DNA from: Gammaproteobacteria bacterium
GTDB lineage: Bacteria; Pseudomonadota; Gammaproteobacteria; SZUA-140
NCBI GenBank assembly: GCA_016712635.1
Contig: JADJQS010000006.1
Location: 62,001 to 126,000, forward strand
Reading direction: 5' to 3'
DNA: 64,000 nucleotides
The notes under the pieces were generated by a model. That model did no database searches and had not been told where the DNA came from. It saw only the letters and a program-made list of their open reading frames with translations. The position numbers and the translations under genes were made by a program. Positions 1 to 7,920 of the stretch are shown here, piece by piece; the first letter of the stretch is position 1, and each line of letters opens with the position of its first letter.

Positions 1-1
1 T

Positions 2-2014
2 CTGCGTCCGAAAACAGCAATGCATGTGGTCACCGAGATCGATCCCGCCAGCGGGGCGCTGTTCGCACGCAATGCCTACAACACCGAGTTCGTCGGTCGG
101 GTCGCGTTCTTTGATGTCGACGATATCTCGCGAACGCTGACCGGTAACCGCACCGAATTTCTCGGACGCAACGGCACATTGGAGAATCCGGCGGGACTGT
201 CGCGCACGCAGCTATCAGGTAAAGTCGGCCCGGCACAGGATCCCTGCGGCGCGATCCAGGTTCCCTTTGATCTGGCTGACGGGCAGGAGCGCGAGATCAT
301 CTTCCGGCTTGGCGCCGGAATCGACCTCGAGCAGGCGCGCAAACTGGCGCAGCGCATGCGGAAAACAGGCACGGCGCGCAATGCACTGGAAAAGGTGCGG
401 CAATACTGGACGCACACGCTCGGAGCCGTACAGATCGAAACACCCGATCCGTCCCTGAACGTGTTGGCCAACGGCTGGCTTCTCTACCAGACGCTGGCCT
501 GCCGCCTTTGGGCGCGCAGCGGATTCTACCAGTCGGGCGGAGCGTTCGGATTCCGCGATCAGTTGCAGGACGTGATGGCGCTGGTGCACGCGGAACCTCG
601 GCTGGTGCGCGAGCACCTGCTGCGTTGCGCAGGGCGCCAGTATCCGGAAGGCGATGTTCAGCACTGGTGGCATCCGCCTTACGGACGCGGCGTGCGCACG
701 CGCTGCTCGGACGACTATCTGTGGCTGCCGCTCGCGACCTGTCGCTATGTATTGAGCAGCGGAGATACCGGCGTGCTCGACGAGAGCGTGCATTTCCTCG
801 AGGGCCGCACGCTCGGCGTAGAGGAGGAATCGTACAGCGACATGCCTGGTCACTCCACGGATGCAGCCAGCCTGTACGAGCATTGCGTGCGCGCGATTCT
901 GCAAGGGCTCCGCTTCGGCGAGCACGGCCTTCCCTTGATGGGCTCCGGTGACTGGAACGACGGCATGAACCTGGTCGGAATACACGGCAAGGGTGAAAGC
1001 GTGTGGCTGGCGTTCTTTCTCTACGAGGTGCTGATGTCGTTTGCCGAGCTCGCACACCTGCACGATGATCCGCCCATCGCCGAACGCTGCCGCAAGGAGG
1101 CCCAACTCCTGCGCCGAAACATCGAGCAGCACGCCTGGGACGGTGCATGGTATCGCCGCGCCTACTTCGACGATGGATCACCACTCGGTTCGTCGTCCAA
1201 TCACGAATGTACGATCGATTCGATCTCGCAGAGCTGGTCGGTGCTCTCCGGAGCAGGCGACCTTGAACGATCGAGCATGGCGATGGATGCAATGGACAGG
1301 CGCCTTGTGCGCCGCGACCATGGCTTGATCCAGCTGCTCGACCCGCCGTTCGACAAGTCGGCAATGAATCCCGGCTATATCAAGGGCTACGTCCCCGGAG
1401 TTCGCGAGAACGGCGGCCAGTACACGCACGCGGCGGTGTGGGCGGCGATGGCCTTTGCAGCCCTCGGCGACAGCCGTCGGGCCTGGGAGCTGCTCGCGCT
1501 GATCAACCCGCTGAACCATGTACAGACCGCGCAGGCCGTTGACATATACAAGACCGAACCATATGTCGTAGCCGCGGATGTCTATGCGATTGCGCCACAC
1601 ACCGGCCGCGGCGGCTGGACCTGGTACACCGGTTCGGCGGGCTGGCTATACCGGCTGATTGTGGAATCGCTGCTGGGGCTGAAGCTGGAGGATGGCCGGC
1701 TGCGGTTTACGCCCTGCATTCCCGAGGATTGGACGGAATTCTCACTGAGATATCGCTATTGCGGTACGACCTACCGGATCTCCATTCTGCAAATGTCTGC
1801 CGCGGAAGGAGCCACGGTAACACTTGATGGCATCGCACAAACCGATAATACCATTCCGCTGACGGACGATCATCTGGATCACACGGTCGAGGTGAGAATC
1901 AAACCGTCGCGCCAGGGAGAGCAAGGCAATAGCGGGAAGCCCCCGTGGCAGGGACATGAGCGAGGGCCGGCGGGAAGAGTCAGGAGCGGGCATTGCGGAG
2001 CAGGGCCATTGTGA
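2..2014 (+). CDS. Glycoside hydrolase family 94 / cyclic beta-glucan synthase-like protein, C-terminal part (5' end outside window)
   Basis: The reading frame is open from the window edge (phase starts at base 2), so the N-terminus is missing; the ATG at base 20 is internal. About 670 residues are visible. They match the C-terminal phosphorylase-like module of GH94 (cellobiose and chitobiose phosphorylases, NdvB-type cyclic beta-1,2-glucan synthases): a beta-sandwich stretch, then an (alpha/alpha)6-barrel. The family's catalytic acid should be the Asp of GSGDWNDG near residue 312 counted from base 20. Further conserved blocks are QLQDVMAL, NPGYIKGYVPG and GWTWYTGSAGW. In NdvB-type proteins this module trims or phosphorolyses beta-glucan. 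Whether this one is a very large cyclic glucan synthase depends on the unseen upstream sequence. The last 35 or so residues are low-complexity and look like read-through into non-homologous DNA. Confidence 0.85.
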   Translation: MRPKTAMHVVTEIDPASGALFARNAYNTEFVGRVAFFDVDDISRTLTGNRTEFLGRNGTLENPAGLSRTQLSGKVGPAQDPCGAIQVPFDLADGQEREIIFRLGAGIDLEQARKLAQRMRKTGTARNALEKVRQYWTHTLGAVQIETPDPSLNVLANGWLLYQTLACRLWARSGFYQSGGAFGFRDQLQDVMALVHAEPRLVREHLLRCAGRQYPEGDVQHWWHPPYGRGVRTRCSDDYLWLPLATCRYVLSSGDTGVLDESVHFLEGRTLGVEEESYSDMPGHSTDAASLYEHCVRAILQGLRFGEHGLPLMGSGDWNDGMNLVGIHGKGESVWLAFFLYEVLMSFAELAHLHDDPPIAERCRKEAQLLRRNIEQHAWDGAWYRRAYFDDGSPLGSSSNHECTIDSISQSWSVLSGAGDLERSSMAMDAMDRRLVRRDHGLIQLLDPPFDKSAMNPGYIKGYVPGVRENGGQYTHAAVWAAMAFAALGDSRRAWELLALINPLNHVQTAQAVDIYKTEPYVVAADVYAIAPHTGRGGWTWYTGSAGWLYRLIVESLLGLKLEDGRLRFTPCIPEDWTEFSLRYRYCGTTYRISILQMSAAEGATVTLDGIAQTDNTIPLTDDHLDHTVEVRIKPSRQGEQGNSGKPPWQGHERGPAGRVRSGHCGAGPL

Positions 2015-2109
2015 CAGTCGGCGCGCAGGGCCGCCGCAAAGGTGGGTGTTGACTGCGGGATGCCCCCGCGCATATCCAGATCACGGCAGAAATCCACATC
2101 AAGATCGGT

Positions 2110-2256
2110 TCAGTCGTCACTCCACGTGCGAAGTTTGTCCGGATCGATCTCGTTTTGCTGCTTCTTGGCCTGTCGGTTCAGCTTCATTAAATAGAAGACA
2201 AAACCTGTGCCGATGAACAGCAATACAGCCAGGCCAATAGTTGTAACCATGTTCAT
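2110..2256 (-). CDS. Small single-pass membrane protein, 48 aa
   Basis: A short protein starting MNMVTTIGLAV. One hydrophobic helix (about residues 4-23, ending FVFYLMKL) is followed by a charged cytoplasmic tail (NRQAKKQQNE...LRTWSDD). An upstream in-frame start would add 27 residues without any membrane or coding character, so I chose the internal ATG at 2256; no strong ribosome binding site is visible. It lies 29 bp downstream of the Crp/Fnr gene on the same strand and could be cotranscribed with it. The pattern (one helix plus basic tail) is common among small inner-membrane proteins of unknown role, and I recognise no named family. It is real in my judgement because hydrophobicity and charge are clearly ordered. 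Confidence 0.5.
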   Translation of the reverse strand: MNMVTTIGLAVLLFIGTGFVFYLMKLNRQAKKQQNEIDPDKLRTWSDD

Positions 2257-2285
2257 ATGGTGTGCGTCCGCATGACGTTGGACTG

Positions 2286-2993
2286 CTAGTTCATGACGCG
2301 ATCGTAAACCGCCATGTCGGCCTGATAGCATCCACACGAGGCGGCTTCCAGGCCTTTTCGGTTGAGCACCGTGATTGTACCGCGGCTGTAGTTGATCAGC
2401 TTGCGTTTCTGCAGTGAGCCTGCGGCCTTGGTGATGCCGACCCGGCGTACGCCCAGCATGAGGCCGAGGAATTCATGGGTGATATACATCTCGTCCGAGT
2501 GCGCGCGGTCCTGAGTCATCAGCAGCCAGCGGGCGAGACGCGCCTCCACCACATGAAAACGGGTGCAAGCAGCCGTCTGCGCGAGCTGGCTTATCCGTAT
2601 ATAGATATAGCGATTCATCCAGCATTGCAGTGCCGGGCTCTGCAGGAGTTCACGCCTGAACAGGGCGGCCTTCATGCGCAATGCAGGACCCTCGCCCTGC
2701 ACCAATGCGTGCAGCGGGGCAGTGTCTACTCCAAGTACGATGGAAATGCCGTGCATGCCTTCGTTTCCGACCAGGGCGACCTCCAGGCCGGCGTGGCTGT
2801 CGAGCGGGTTCACCAGGGAAATATAGCTTTCGGTGGGAAAGTAAACATGACGTATAGTCTCGCCGGGTTCGCAGAGAACGTCGGCAAAAACAAGCTCTAC
2901 CTGTTCACAGCCCACAAGGAAATGTTGCCGGTCCTTGCGGGGTAGCGCGGCAAGCAGACGATTCGCATGGGGTACGCGCGCCGTGGTGGAAAT
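2286..2993 (-). CDS. Crp/Fnr-family transcriptional regulator with apparent ATT start codon
   Basis: A one-component regulator with an N-terminal cyclic-nucleotide-binding-like beta-roll (VYFPTESYISLV; VALVGNEGMHGI) and a C-terminal winged helix (ITHEFLGLMLGVRRVGITKAAGSLQ). It is clearly paralogous to the next gene upstream (3155-3871). The first conventional start is GTG at 2915, but homology to the paralogue continues 5' of it through RLLAALPRKDRQHF. That extension has no ATG, GTG or TTG before an in-frame TAG. It does begin with ATT at 2993, five bases after a perfect AGGAGG, giving 235 residues and a product the same size as the paralogue. I therefore place the start at ATT; the alternatives are the GTG at 2915 or a point mutation or sequencing error in an original ATG. 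No Fe-S cysteine pattern of FNR is seen. Ligand unknown. Confidence 0.8.
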   Translation of the reverse strand: MSTTARVPHANRLLAALPRKDRQHFLVGCEQVELVFADVLCEPGETIRHVYFPTESYISLVNPLDSHAGLEVALVGNEGMHGISIVLGVDTAPLHALVQGEGPALRMKAALFRRELLQSPALQCWMNRYIYIRISQLAQTAACTRFHVVEARLARWLLMTQDRAHSDEMYITHEFLGLMLGVRRVGITKAAGSLQKRKLINYSRGTITVLNRKGLEAASCGCYQADMAVYDRVMN

Positions 2994-2998
2994 CGAAA

Positions 2999-3004
2999 CC
3001 TCCT
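2999..3004 (-). promoter_or_regulatory. Shine-Dalgarno AGGAGG deciding an ATT start
   Basis: A perfect AGGAGG on the minus strand (CCTCCT on the plus strand) sits five bases upstream of the in-frame ATT at 2993. No ATG, GTG or TTG lies at a usable distance in the frame that carries the homology. This site is the main argument for a non-canonical start of the downstream Crp/Fnr gene. Confidence 0.6.
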
Positions 3005-3154
3005 ATGCTGGCGGGCCTGAAGCCGGCAGACGAAACTATTATGTTCGCCGATGATAGGAGGAACTGTTAACAGACTCTGTACGCCGGCTAACATAGCGCA
3101 TTGTTACTGCTATCAGGTTGCTCAACGGAAAGGAGCCCGAAGACCCGTATGGAA

Positions 3155-3871
3155 TTATACGGCGATTTCGTTGGGAAGCAGGCGATCAAACTCGGCTTTG
3201 ACCACCCGGTAGCACTCGCAGGCCTGCGCCTCCAGTCCCGGCCGATCCAGTACGGTGATATGTCCGCGACTGTATAGAATCAACCCGGCGCGTTGCAGCT
3301 TGCCGGCGGCATCGGTGACCCCCTCGCGGCGTACGCCGAGCATATTGGCGATCAATTCCTGCGTCATGACCAGATTGTTCGAAGGCAGCCGATCCAGGCT
3401 CAGCAGCAGCCAGCGACACAGTTGCTGGTGTACGGAATGATGGCGATTGCAGACCGCCGTCTGGGACATCTGCGTAATCAGTGCCTGGGTGTAACGCAAC
3501 AAAAGATGCATTACCGGACCGGCGCGGTTGAACTCCTCCTTGAGGAACTGCGCCTTGAGCCGGAATCCGTGGCCTGCACTCTGTACAATCGCCCGGCTCG
3601 GGGTCGTTTCACCCCCCATAAACAGGGCAATGCCAAGTATGCCTTCCTTGCCCACCACGGCGATCTCGGCCGATGCGCCATCTTCCATGACATAAAGCAG
3701 AGACACGATGGAGGTCGTGGGGAAATAGACATAATTTAACTGGCTGTCGGATTCGTAAAGGACATCGCCCAGCGGCATGTGTATATATTCCAGATGCGGA
3801 CGCAGGCGTTCGATTGCGTCCCCGGGCAGGGCGGCGAGAAGATTGTTTTGCTCGGGTTTCGGGGAAGACAT
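3155..3871 (-). CDS. Crp/Fnr-family transcriptional regulator (paralogue of 2286-2993)
   Basis: A 238-residue regulator with a cyclic-nucleotide-binding-like beta-roll (LGDVLYESDSQLNYVYFPTT; IAVVGKEGILGIALFMGG) and a C-terminal winged helix (MTQELIANMLGVRREGVTDAAGKLQ). Start chosen at ATG 3871, where GGAG lies seven bases upstream and the product begins MSSPKPEQNNLLAALP, collinear with its neighbour. An upstream in-frame extension of 52 residues has no domain character. The pair, head to tail with 161 bp between them, looks like a tandem duplication. Proteins of this subfamily, in which the usual cAMP-contact residues are not obvious, are common in environmental proteobacteria and mostly uncharacterised. 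Targets may include the stress genes to its right (4.5-6.7 kb), but no operator is identified. Confidence 0.85.
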   Translation of the reverse strand: MSSPKPEQNNLLAALPGDAIERLRPHLEYIHMPLGDVLYESDSQLNYVYFPTTSIVSLLYVMEDGASAEIAVVGKEGILGIALFMGGETTPSRAIVQSAGHGFRLKAQFLKEEFNRAGPVMHLLLRYTQALITQMSQTAVCNRHHSVHQQLCRWLLLSLDRLPSNNLVMTQELIANMLGVRREGVTDAAGKLQRAGLILYSRGHITVLDRPGLEAQACECYRVVKAEFDRLLPNEIAV

Positions 3872-4520
3872 CTGGGAACTCCATGCGGACAGATTGCCCG
3901 GCTGTTCTATATCGACAACATGGCCGATCGATCGGTATGCGGACAGTTTCCTGTACATGCAGTATATACACCACCCGCCCTTTCTCACAATGTATATGTC
4001 CTTTACCGAACATAAACATAAGGTCACGATGCACTAGTTAACCATCAGTTGTAACTGGAATCACCGCCTGACAGCCCTATGTACGTCATCGCACAGAGCG
4101 TCGTATGTGAGAAGTGTATAAAGATTGCGGTGGCAGCAGGCCATACCTGGATTGGTCAGGCAGGCGACTCTTGTCCCCCTTTTAGCCCTGCACCCCCCGC
4201 AGGGCTTTTTTTTGGCGTGATTAAACTTCGGTTACTGAAGTCAACAGGCACGTTATTTTGATGAATGCACTTCCATGGCCCCGGCTAAAGTTCCGTGAGC
4301 GGCAGAACATTTGCTTGACGCCGTAACTTCTTCGGTTGTGCGATGACGAGCATAAGGAGTGTAGCCTATGTTCGATACCGTACTGAGCACACCCGAATAG
4401 CCCCGTATCCTGTGTACATGTTCAAGGGAGGACGTGCGTTGTATATCCACTGAACGGCAGATTAATAGGGAAATCCTGTGGATAGTATGAAACGGATACA
4501 TGGCAACGAAGGAGTAATAC
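3872..4520. other. Intergenic region with orphan terminator; no protein gene seen
   Basis: A 649-bp divergent spacer between a minus-strand Crp/Fnr gene and a plus-strand stress gene. It must hold promoters for both. It also contains a plus-strand intrinsic terminator (4184-4213) with no plus-strand gene before it. The 60-codon frame at 4079-4261 runs through the terminator and has no domain character, so I do not call it. The base composition is distinctly AT-richer than the rest of the window. Confidence 0.6.
4184..4213 (+). terminator. Rho-independent terminator without an upstream gene
   Basis: An eight-base perfect stem, AGCCCTGC pairing with GCAGGGCT around a seven-base A/C loop, is followed immediately by a run of eight T. 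The T-run is on the plus strand only, so it terminates rightward transcription. Nothing coding precedes it rightward for over 2 kb, which suggests a small non-coding transcript initiating somewhere in 3.9-4.15 kb. A possible -10-like TATAAA is at 4117-4122, but no convincing -35 pairs with it. Confidence 0.75.
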
Positions 4521-4841
4521 ATGGAGACGAAAGAAGCCTATAAGAAAAATCTGGATGCTCAACTGAATGATTGGATTGCCCAGATCAAGTTATTGGACGC
4601 CAAGGCAGAGAATGCCAAAGCAGGTGAGAAGCTCAGATATTTACGTGACCTTGACGTGCTGCACGCCAAACGGCGTGAGGTCGCAAGAAAAATGAAAGAG
4701 TTGGAGAATTCCGGTGACGATGCCTGGGAAAAGGTCAAAGTGACTGCTGATGATGTATGGAATTATTTCAGGAAGAGTGCGGCTAAAGCAGTGTCCCCAT
4801 CCAAGTGGGGCACAGGTAGAGAGCCAGGTGCGAATGGATAA
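4521..4841 (+). CDS. Coiled-coil stress-response protein (sll1863-type), 106 aa
   Basis: A small, highly charged, almost entirely helical protein, METKEAYKKNLDAQLNDWIAQ onward, predicted coiled coil over about residues 1-70, followed by an amphipathic segment (DDVWNYFRKSAAKAV). The pattern NLDAQLNDWxAQIxxLxAKAE followed by a WExVKxxxxxxWxxF block is that of the family often annotated as sll1863-family stress response protein, known from cyanobacteria and proteobacteria and of unknown mechanism. The gene is preceded by AAGGAG with suitable spacing. It is first in a rightward set with two DUF4398 lipoproteins and a small membrane protein, a combination that suggests osmotic or envelope stress. 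Confidence 0.7.
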   Translation: METKEAYKKNLDAQLNDWIAQIKLLDAKAENAKAGEKLRYLRDLDVLHAKRREVARKMKELENSGDDAWEKVKVTADDVWNYFRKSAAKAVSPSKWGTGREPGANG

Positions 4842-4928
4842 CGGCGGTCTTCCGGCAGGATCCGGGACATGCAGATATTCAATGCTGGAGATTAAACGGT
4901 ATTTAACCATTAATGGATGGAAACGATC

Positions 4929-5330
4929 ATGAAGATACTTGATAACCACGGATCGAATCGATCGGCAAAATGGGTCGGCGTGCCTGCGATTGTCGCTGTT
5001 ACTACGATCTTTATGGCTGGATGCGCAAGCATTCCGGCTCCTACGGAACAGTTCGCAGTATCAAATGCGGCAATATCGAGTGCAACCAGAAGCGGCGGCA
5101 ACGAGCATGCTCCGCTGGAACTCAAATCCGCCATGGATAAGATGGAGCGCGCCGAGCAGGCGATGCAAAAGGAAGATTACCTTCTTGCCGGACGATTGGC
5201 AGAACAGGCACAGCTTGATGCCAAGCTGGCAGAAACAAAGGCCGATTTGGCCAAGACGCAAAAGACGGTCGATGACACACTGGAATCGAATCGTGTTTTG
5301 CGTGAAGAGATTAATCGGACTACCCAGTAA
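4929..5330 (+). CDS. DUF4398-type lipoprotein, 133 aa
   Basis: A secreted lipoprotein: basic N-terminus, hydrophobic core (VGVPAIVAVTTIFMAGC) and a lipobox ending in MAGC, so the mature protein starts at that Cys. The mature part has the DUF4398 pattern (SSATRSGGNEHAPLELKSAMDKMERAEQAM...AGRLAEQAQLDAKLAETKADLAKTQ), a helical repeat close to coiled coil, and ends with a charged helix. I took ATG 4929 as start because GGATGG lies eight bases upstream and the signal peptide follows normally; ATG 4917 is in frame and would add four residues. Followed 42 bp later by a second DUF4398 protein fused to OmpA, so the two probably act together at the outer membrane or periplasm. The exact role of DUF4398 is unknown. 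Confidence 0.75.
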   Translation: MKILDNHGSNRSAKWVGVPAIVAVTTIFMAGCASIPAPTEQFAVSNAAISSATRSGGNEHAPLELKSAMDKMERAEQAMQKEDYLLAGRLAEQAQLDAKLAETKADLAKTQKTVDDTLESNRVLREEINRTTQ

Positions 5331-5372
5331 CAGGAAACGCATTACCTGGATTGATCATATAAGGAGTTTATC

Positions 5373-6485
5373 ATGAGAAAAACTTATACATTCCCCACCA
5401 TCATACTGACCGGCGCCGCGCTTGCGGCCTGCAGCATGACACCGGAGAAAAACACTGCATTGGAAGAAGCCCGCAGTGGCTACAGCGCTGCGCAAGTAAA
5501 TCCGGATGTCACCAATCATGCAGCGATCGAACTGCAACAGGCTGGCAAGGCGATGGATAAAGCCAACCATGCCCAGAGCGAACATGAAGACCAGAAGACA
5601 GTCAATCATCTCGCTTATCTGGCCAAGCAGCGAGTGGAAATAGCGCAGGAAAGAGCCAGACAGAAAGCGGCAGAGCTGGCCGTTGCCAACGCAGGTGCAG
5701 AGCGCGAGAAAGTCCGCCTTGAGATGCGAACGACGGAAGCCGATGCCGCCAGGCAGCAGTTGGAGACCGCTCAGGTGGCGGCCAGGCAGAATGCTGATGA
5801 GCTTGCTGTAGCCAATGCCGATATTGCACGCGGTAAAGTCCGACTTGAGACGCAAACGGCGGAAAGTGATGCGGCGGCCAGGCAACAGGCGGCGAGTTCG
5901 GAAGCTGCAGCCGCATTAGCGGTGGCTACTGCCGATACTGAACGTGGAAAATTACTTCTCGATGCGCAAATGGCGGAAAGCGATGCGGCAGCCAGGCAGC
6001 AGGCGATGATAACGCAGGAAAGCGAAAAACAGAAAATGGCGGAGTTGGCTGCAGCCAATGCCAGAATCAGTCAGATGGAGGAAGAGCTGAAGGACCTGAA
6101 TGCCAGGGAAACGGAGCGCGGCATGGTGATTACTCTCGGTGACGTGTTATTCGATACCAACAAGGCAGAGCTCAGGTCGGTTGGCACGAATAGTGTTCAG
6201 AAGCTTGCCGAATTTCTCAAGGAATACCCGGAGCGCAAGATACTGATAGAAGGTCATACTGACAGTACGGGCAGTAGCGACTATAACCAGAATCTTTCTG
6301 ATCGCCGTGCCATTGCCGTGCGCGATACCTTGATAAACATGCAGGTTGCAGGCGATCGCGTAAGTACACGTGGTTATGGAGAGACGAATCCTGTGGCCAG
6401 CAACGAAACAACTTCCGGGCGTCAGTCGAACCGGCGTGTTGAGATCATTATTTCCAGCGACAGTGACCCCATTGCGTCGCGTTGA
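5373..6485 (+). CDS. DUF4398 / OmpA-domain outer-membrane lipoprotein, 370 aa
   Basis: A signal peptide with lipobox LAAC (Cys20) is followed by a DUF4398-like helix (residues 29-75) and a long Ala/Glu/Arg-rich coiled coil (about 76-245). The coiled coil contains three to four imperfect repeats built on ELAVANA-x-x-x-RxKVRLE-x-x-x-AESDAAARQQ. The OmpA peptidoglycan-binding domain fills the C-terminus (about 250-360; IEGHTDSTGSSDYNQ and the NRRVEI end). A good AAGGAG precedes the ATG. The architecture suggests a lipid-anchored rod linking the outer membrane to peptidoglycan, with the coiled-coil length setting the distance. That fits a cell-wall tether induced under stress, but this is inference from the domains. 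Confidence 0.85.
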   Translation: MRKTYTFPTIILTGAALAACSMTPEKNTALEEARSGYSAAQVNPDVTNHAAIELQQAGKAMDKANHAQSEHEDQKTVNHLAYLAKQRVEIAQERARQKAAELAVANAGAEREKVRLEMRTTEADAARQQLETAQVAARQNADELAVANADIARGKVRLETQTAESDAAARQQAASSEAAAALAVATADTERGKLLLDAQMAESDAAARQQAMITQESEKQKMAELAAANARISQMEEELKDLNARETERGMVITLGDVLFDTNKAELRSVGTNSVQKLAEFLKEYPERKILIEGHTDSTGSSDYNQNLSDRRAIAVRDTLINMQVAGDRVSTRGYGETNPVASNETTSGRQSNRRVEIIISSDSDPIASR

Positions 6486-6527
6486 TTGTTGTATTGCCGC
6501 CAGCTTGCGACAGAGGAGGATGGGCTA

Positions 6528-6677
6528 ATGCTGCAGACTATTGCGGTCATCTTGGTTGTTCTATGGTTGCTCGGCATGGTTTCTTCCTACACCATGGGCG
6601 GGTTCATTCATGTTCTTCTGGTTATTGCCATCGTAGTGATTCTGGTACGACTTATTCAAGGTCGTCGGGTCGTTTAG
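6528..6677 (+). CDS. Small two-helix membrane protein, lmo0937 type, 49 aa
   Basis: MLQTIAVILVVLWLLGMVSSYTMGGFIHVLLVIAIVVILVRLIQGRRVV-type sequence, shown here in part: MLQTIAVILVVLWLLG, then an SSYTMGG turn, a second helix (HVLLVIAIVVILV) and a basic end. This is the pattern of the lmo0937-family membrane proteins, short two-helix proteins commonly found next to stress genes. The ATG at 6528 has GAGGAGG directly upstream; an in-frame extension to 6486 is not needed. It is 42 bp after the OmpA lipoprotein gene and probably in its operon. Function unknown. Confidence 0.75.
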   Translation: MLQTIAVILVVLWLLGMVSSYTMGGFIHVLLVIAIVVILVRLIQGRRVV

Positions 6678-7539
6678 CAGGCATTACTAGGCGCATCCTC
6701 CTGCGGGCAGTGGTGCAATAAAGTCTACAGCACTACCGGCGCGGCGCATGGTTTTCGATGCCTGGATAGCGGTCTGCTCCGGGATCAGTCGGAGATCATG
6801 CGCGCGTAACGGCTGATGATGCTTAAGTGCCCGTCGTTTTGTTGCAGAGCACGGTATGGGAGCAGACGCTGTAGCATTTCCGGATCTCAGTATCGGTCGA
6901 GCACCGCATCCGGGTGCTGAGGTTTTTTCGATCTATGGATTCGGGAGCGTGACGTACTTGAGTACGGCTTTACACCGACTCTATCGGTGGGCGGCCGAGA
7001 CGCAGGGCCGGGCGTGTTGATAAATCGGTCGCCCCATCCCAGGGCCATTCGGTCGACGTCGGGACGGAATATCTTCTCGTGCACTAGATGAGCGGGCCTG
7101 TCGGCGCGTGGTGTTGCTCGACGTTATCGATCCCTGAAAACCAGTGTAATACAATCAGATAGAATCGTTCAATGAATGTCTTCGGGGCGAGTGCCTGAAT
7201 GTCCATGACTTCGTAAGTCAAGACGAGGGCGCGGCGGGGCGGTTGGAGGCCTGGCGGATTGACTGCAACAAACACAGGCCTCATGGCTCACCCGGGTAGC
7301 TGACACCGGGCGAGTTGAGCAGGAAGTGTCAGCCAGCCGGGACTTCAGAAGCAACTGGTATCCGGCATGGATCTGACCAATAACGGGGTGAACCTCGGCA
7401 TCATCAGCCACGAGGTCGGCAAGACCAGGAGGTTGGTCAACAACCGTTGCAGCGGGTAAGCCTGCGACGAGCCAACGTCATAACTCTGAAGTCGATTGCT
7501 TGATGTACGTATTTGGCGTCGAAGTCTGCGAGATATCAT
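6678..7539. other. Long stretch with no recognisable gene
   Basis: About 860 bp with short open frames on both strands but none with domain-like composition. A weak hairpin, AGCACC and GGTGCT arms at 6900-6918 followed after four bases by six T, may terminate rightward transcription of the stress operon. A plus-strand frame ending at about 7459 (MDLTNNGVNLGIISHEVGK and so on, TAA at its end) looks protein-like over 30 codons but has no start context; it may be the tail of a decayed gene. I see no repeats, tRNA or insertion-sequence ends. Confidence 0.5.
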
Positions 7540-7920
7540 TCATAATTTTCTGTGATCGGCTGCGTATAGACTATGGTCGTGTTCGCTTCCCTTGACTGGT
7601 ACGGGACTATTTCCCAGTGCTGCGTCAACTTCATAGGGGAATGTTCCACACTGAGTGCGATCCGATGCGCCACAGCTGCGTACCTTGAGCATGGCGTAAA
7701 ACGGATCACATCCCAATATAGAGGTGAGTGCAGGATAGATGCCTGCCAGCATTACATAACCATGCCAGCTTAAAATGTTACCCAATGCCAGATGAATAAT
7801 CGGCCCGGCAATCAGAAGCACTGCAATCAGTCCTCGGACCACGCGGTCCATCAACCCAAGGTTCTGTACTACACGTAATCGACCCGTCACAGCCCGATTG
7901 GTTTGTTTACTGGTGTCCAT
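7540..7920 (-). CDS. DUF2892 (YgaP-like) inner-membrane protein, 126 aa
   Basis: Residues about 20-85 match the YgaP-type DUF2892 membrane module: an NLGLMDRVVRGL amphipathic lead, a helix (IAVLLIAGPIIHLAL), a second helix (GYVMLAGIYPALTSILG) and the end motif CDPFYAMLKVRSC. No rhodanese domain is present. The tail of about 40 residues after the membrane part (GTFPYEVDAALG and on) is unusual for the family and may be a degraded or foreign end. The start has GGGAG nine bases upstream. A second DUF2892 protein occurs at 12568. The family is often coupled to sulfur or nitric-oxide metabolism, but the biochemical role of the membrane module alone is unknown. Confidence 0.75.
   Translation of the reverse strand: MDTSKQTNRAVTGRLRVVQNLGLMDRVVRGLIAVLLIAGPIIHLALGNILSWHGYVMLAGIYPALTSILGCDPFYAMLKVRSCGASDRTQCGTFPYEVDAALGNSPVPVKGSEHDHSLYAADHRKL

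Noticed and set aside
4079..4261. 60-codon plus-strand frame in the intergenic region before the stress operon
   Set aside because: It runs through an intrinsic terminator, has no Shine-Dalgarno and no domain-like sequence.
6900..6928. Terminator for the stress operon
   Set aside because: Six-base stem with a four-base gap before the T-run is too weak to list as a firm terminator; mentioned only in the intergenic entry.
7084..7284. 66-codon minus-strand frame in the non-coding tract
   Set aside because: Mixed hydrophobic composition but no start signal and no recognisable motif; more likely chance in a long gap.
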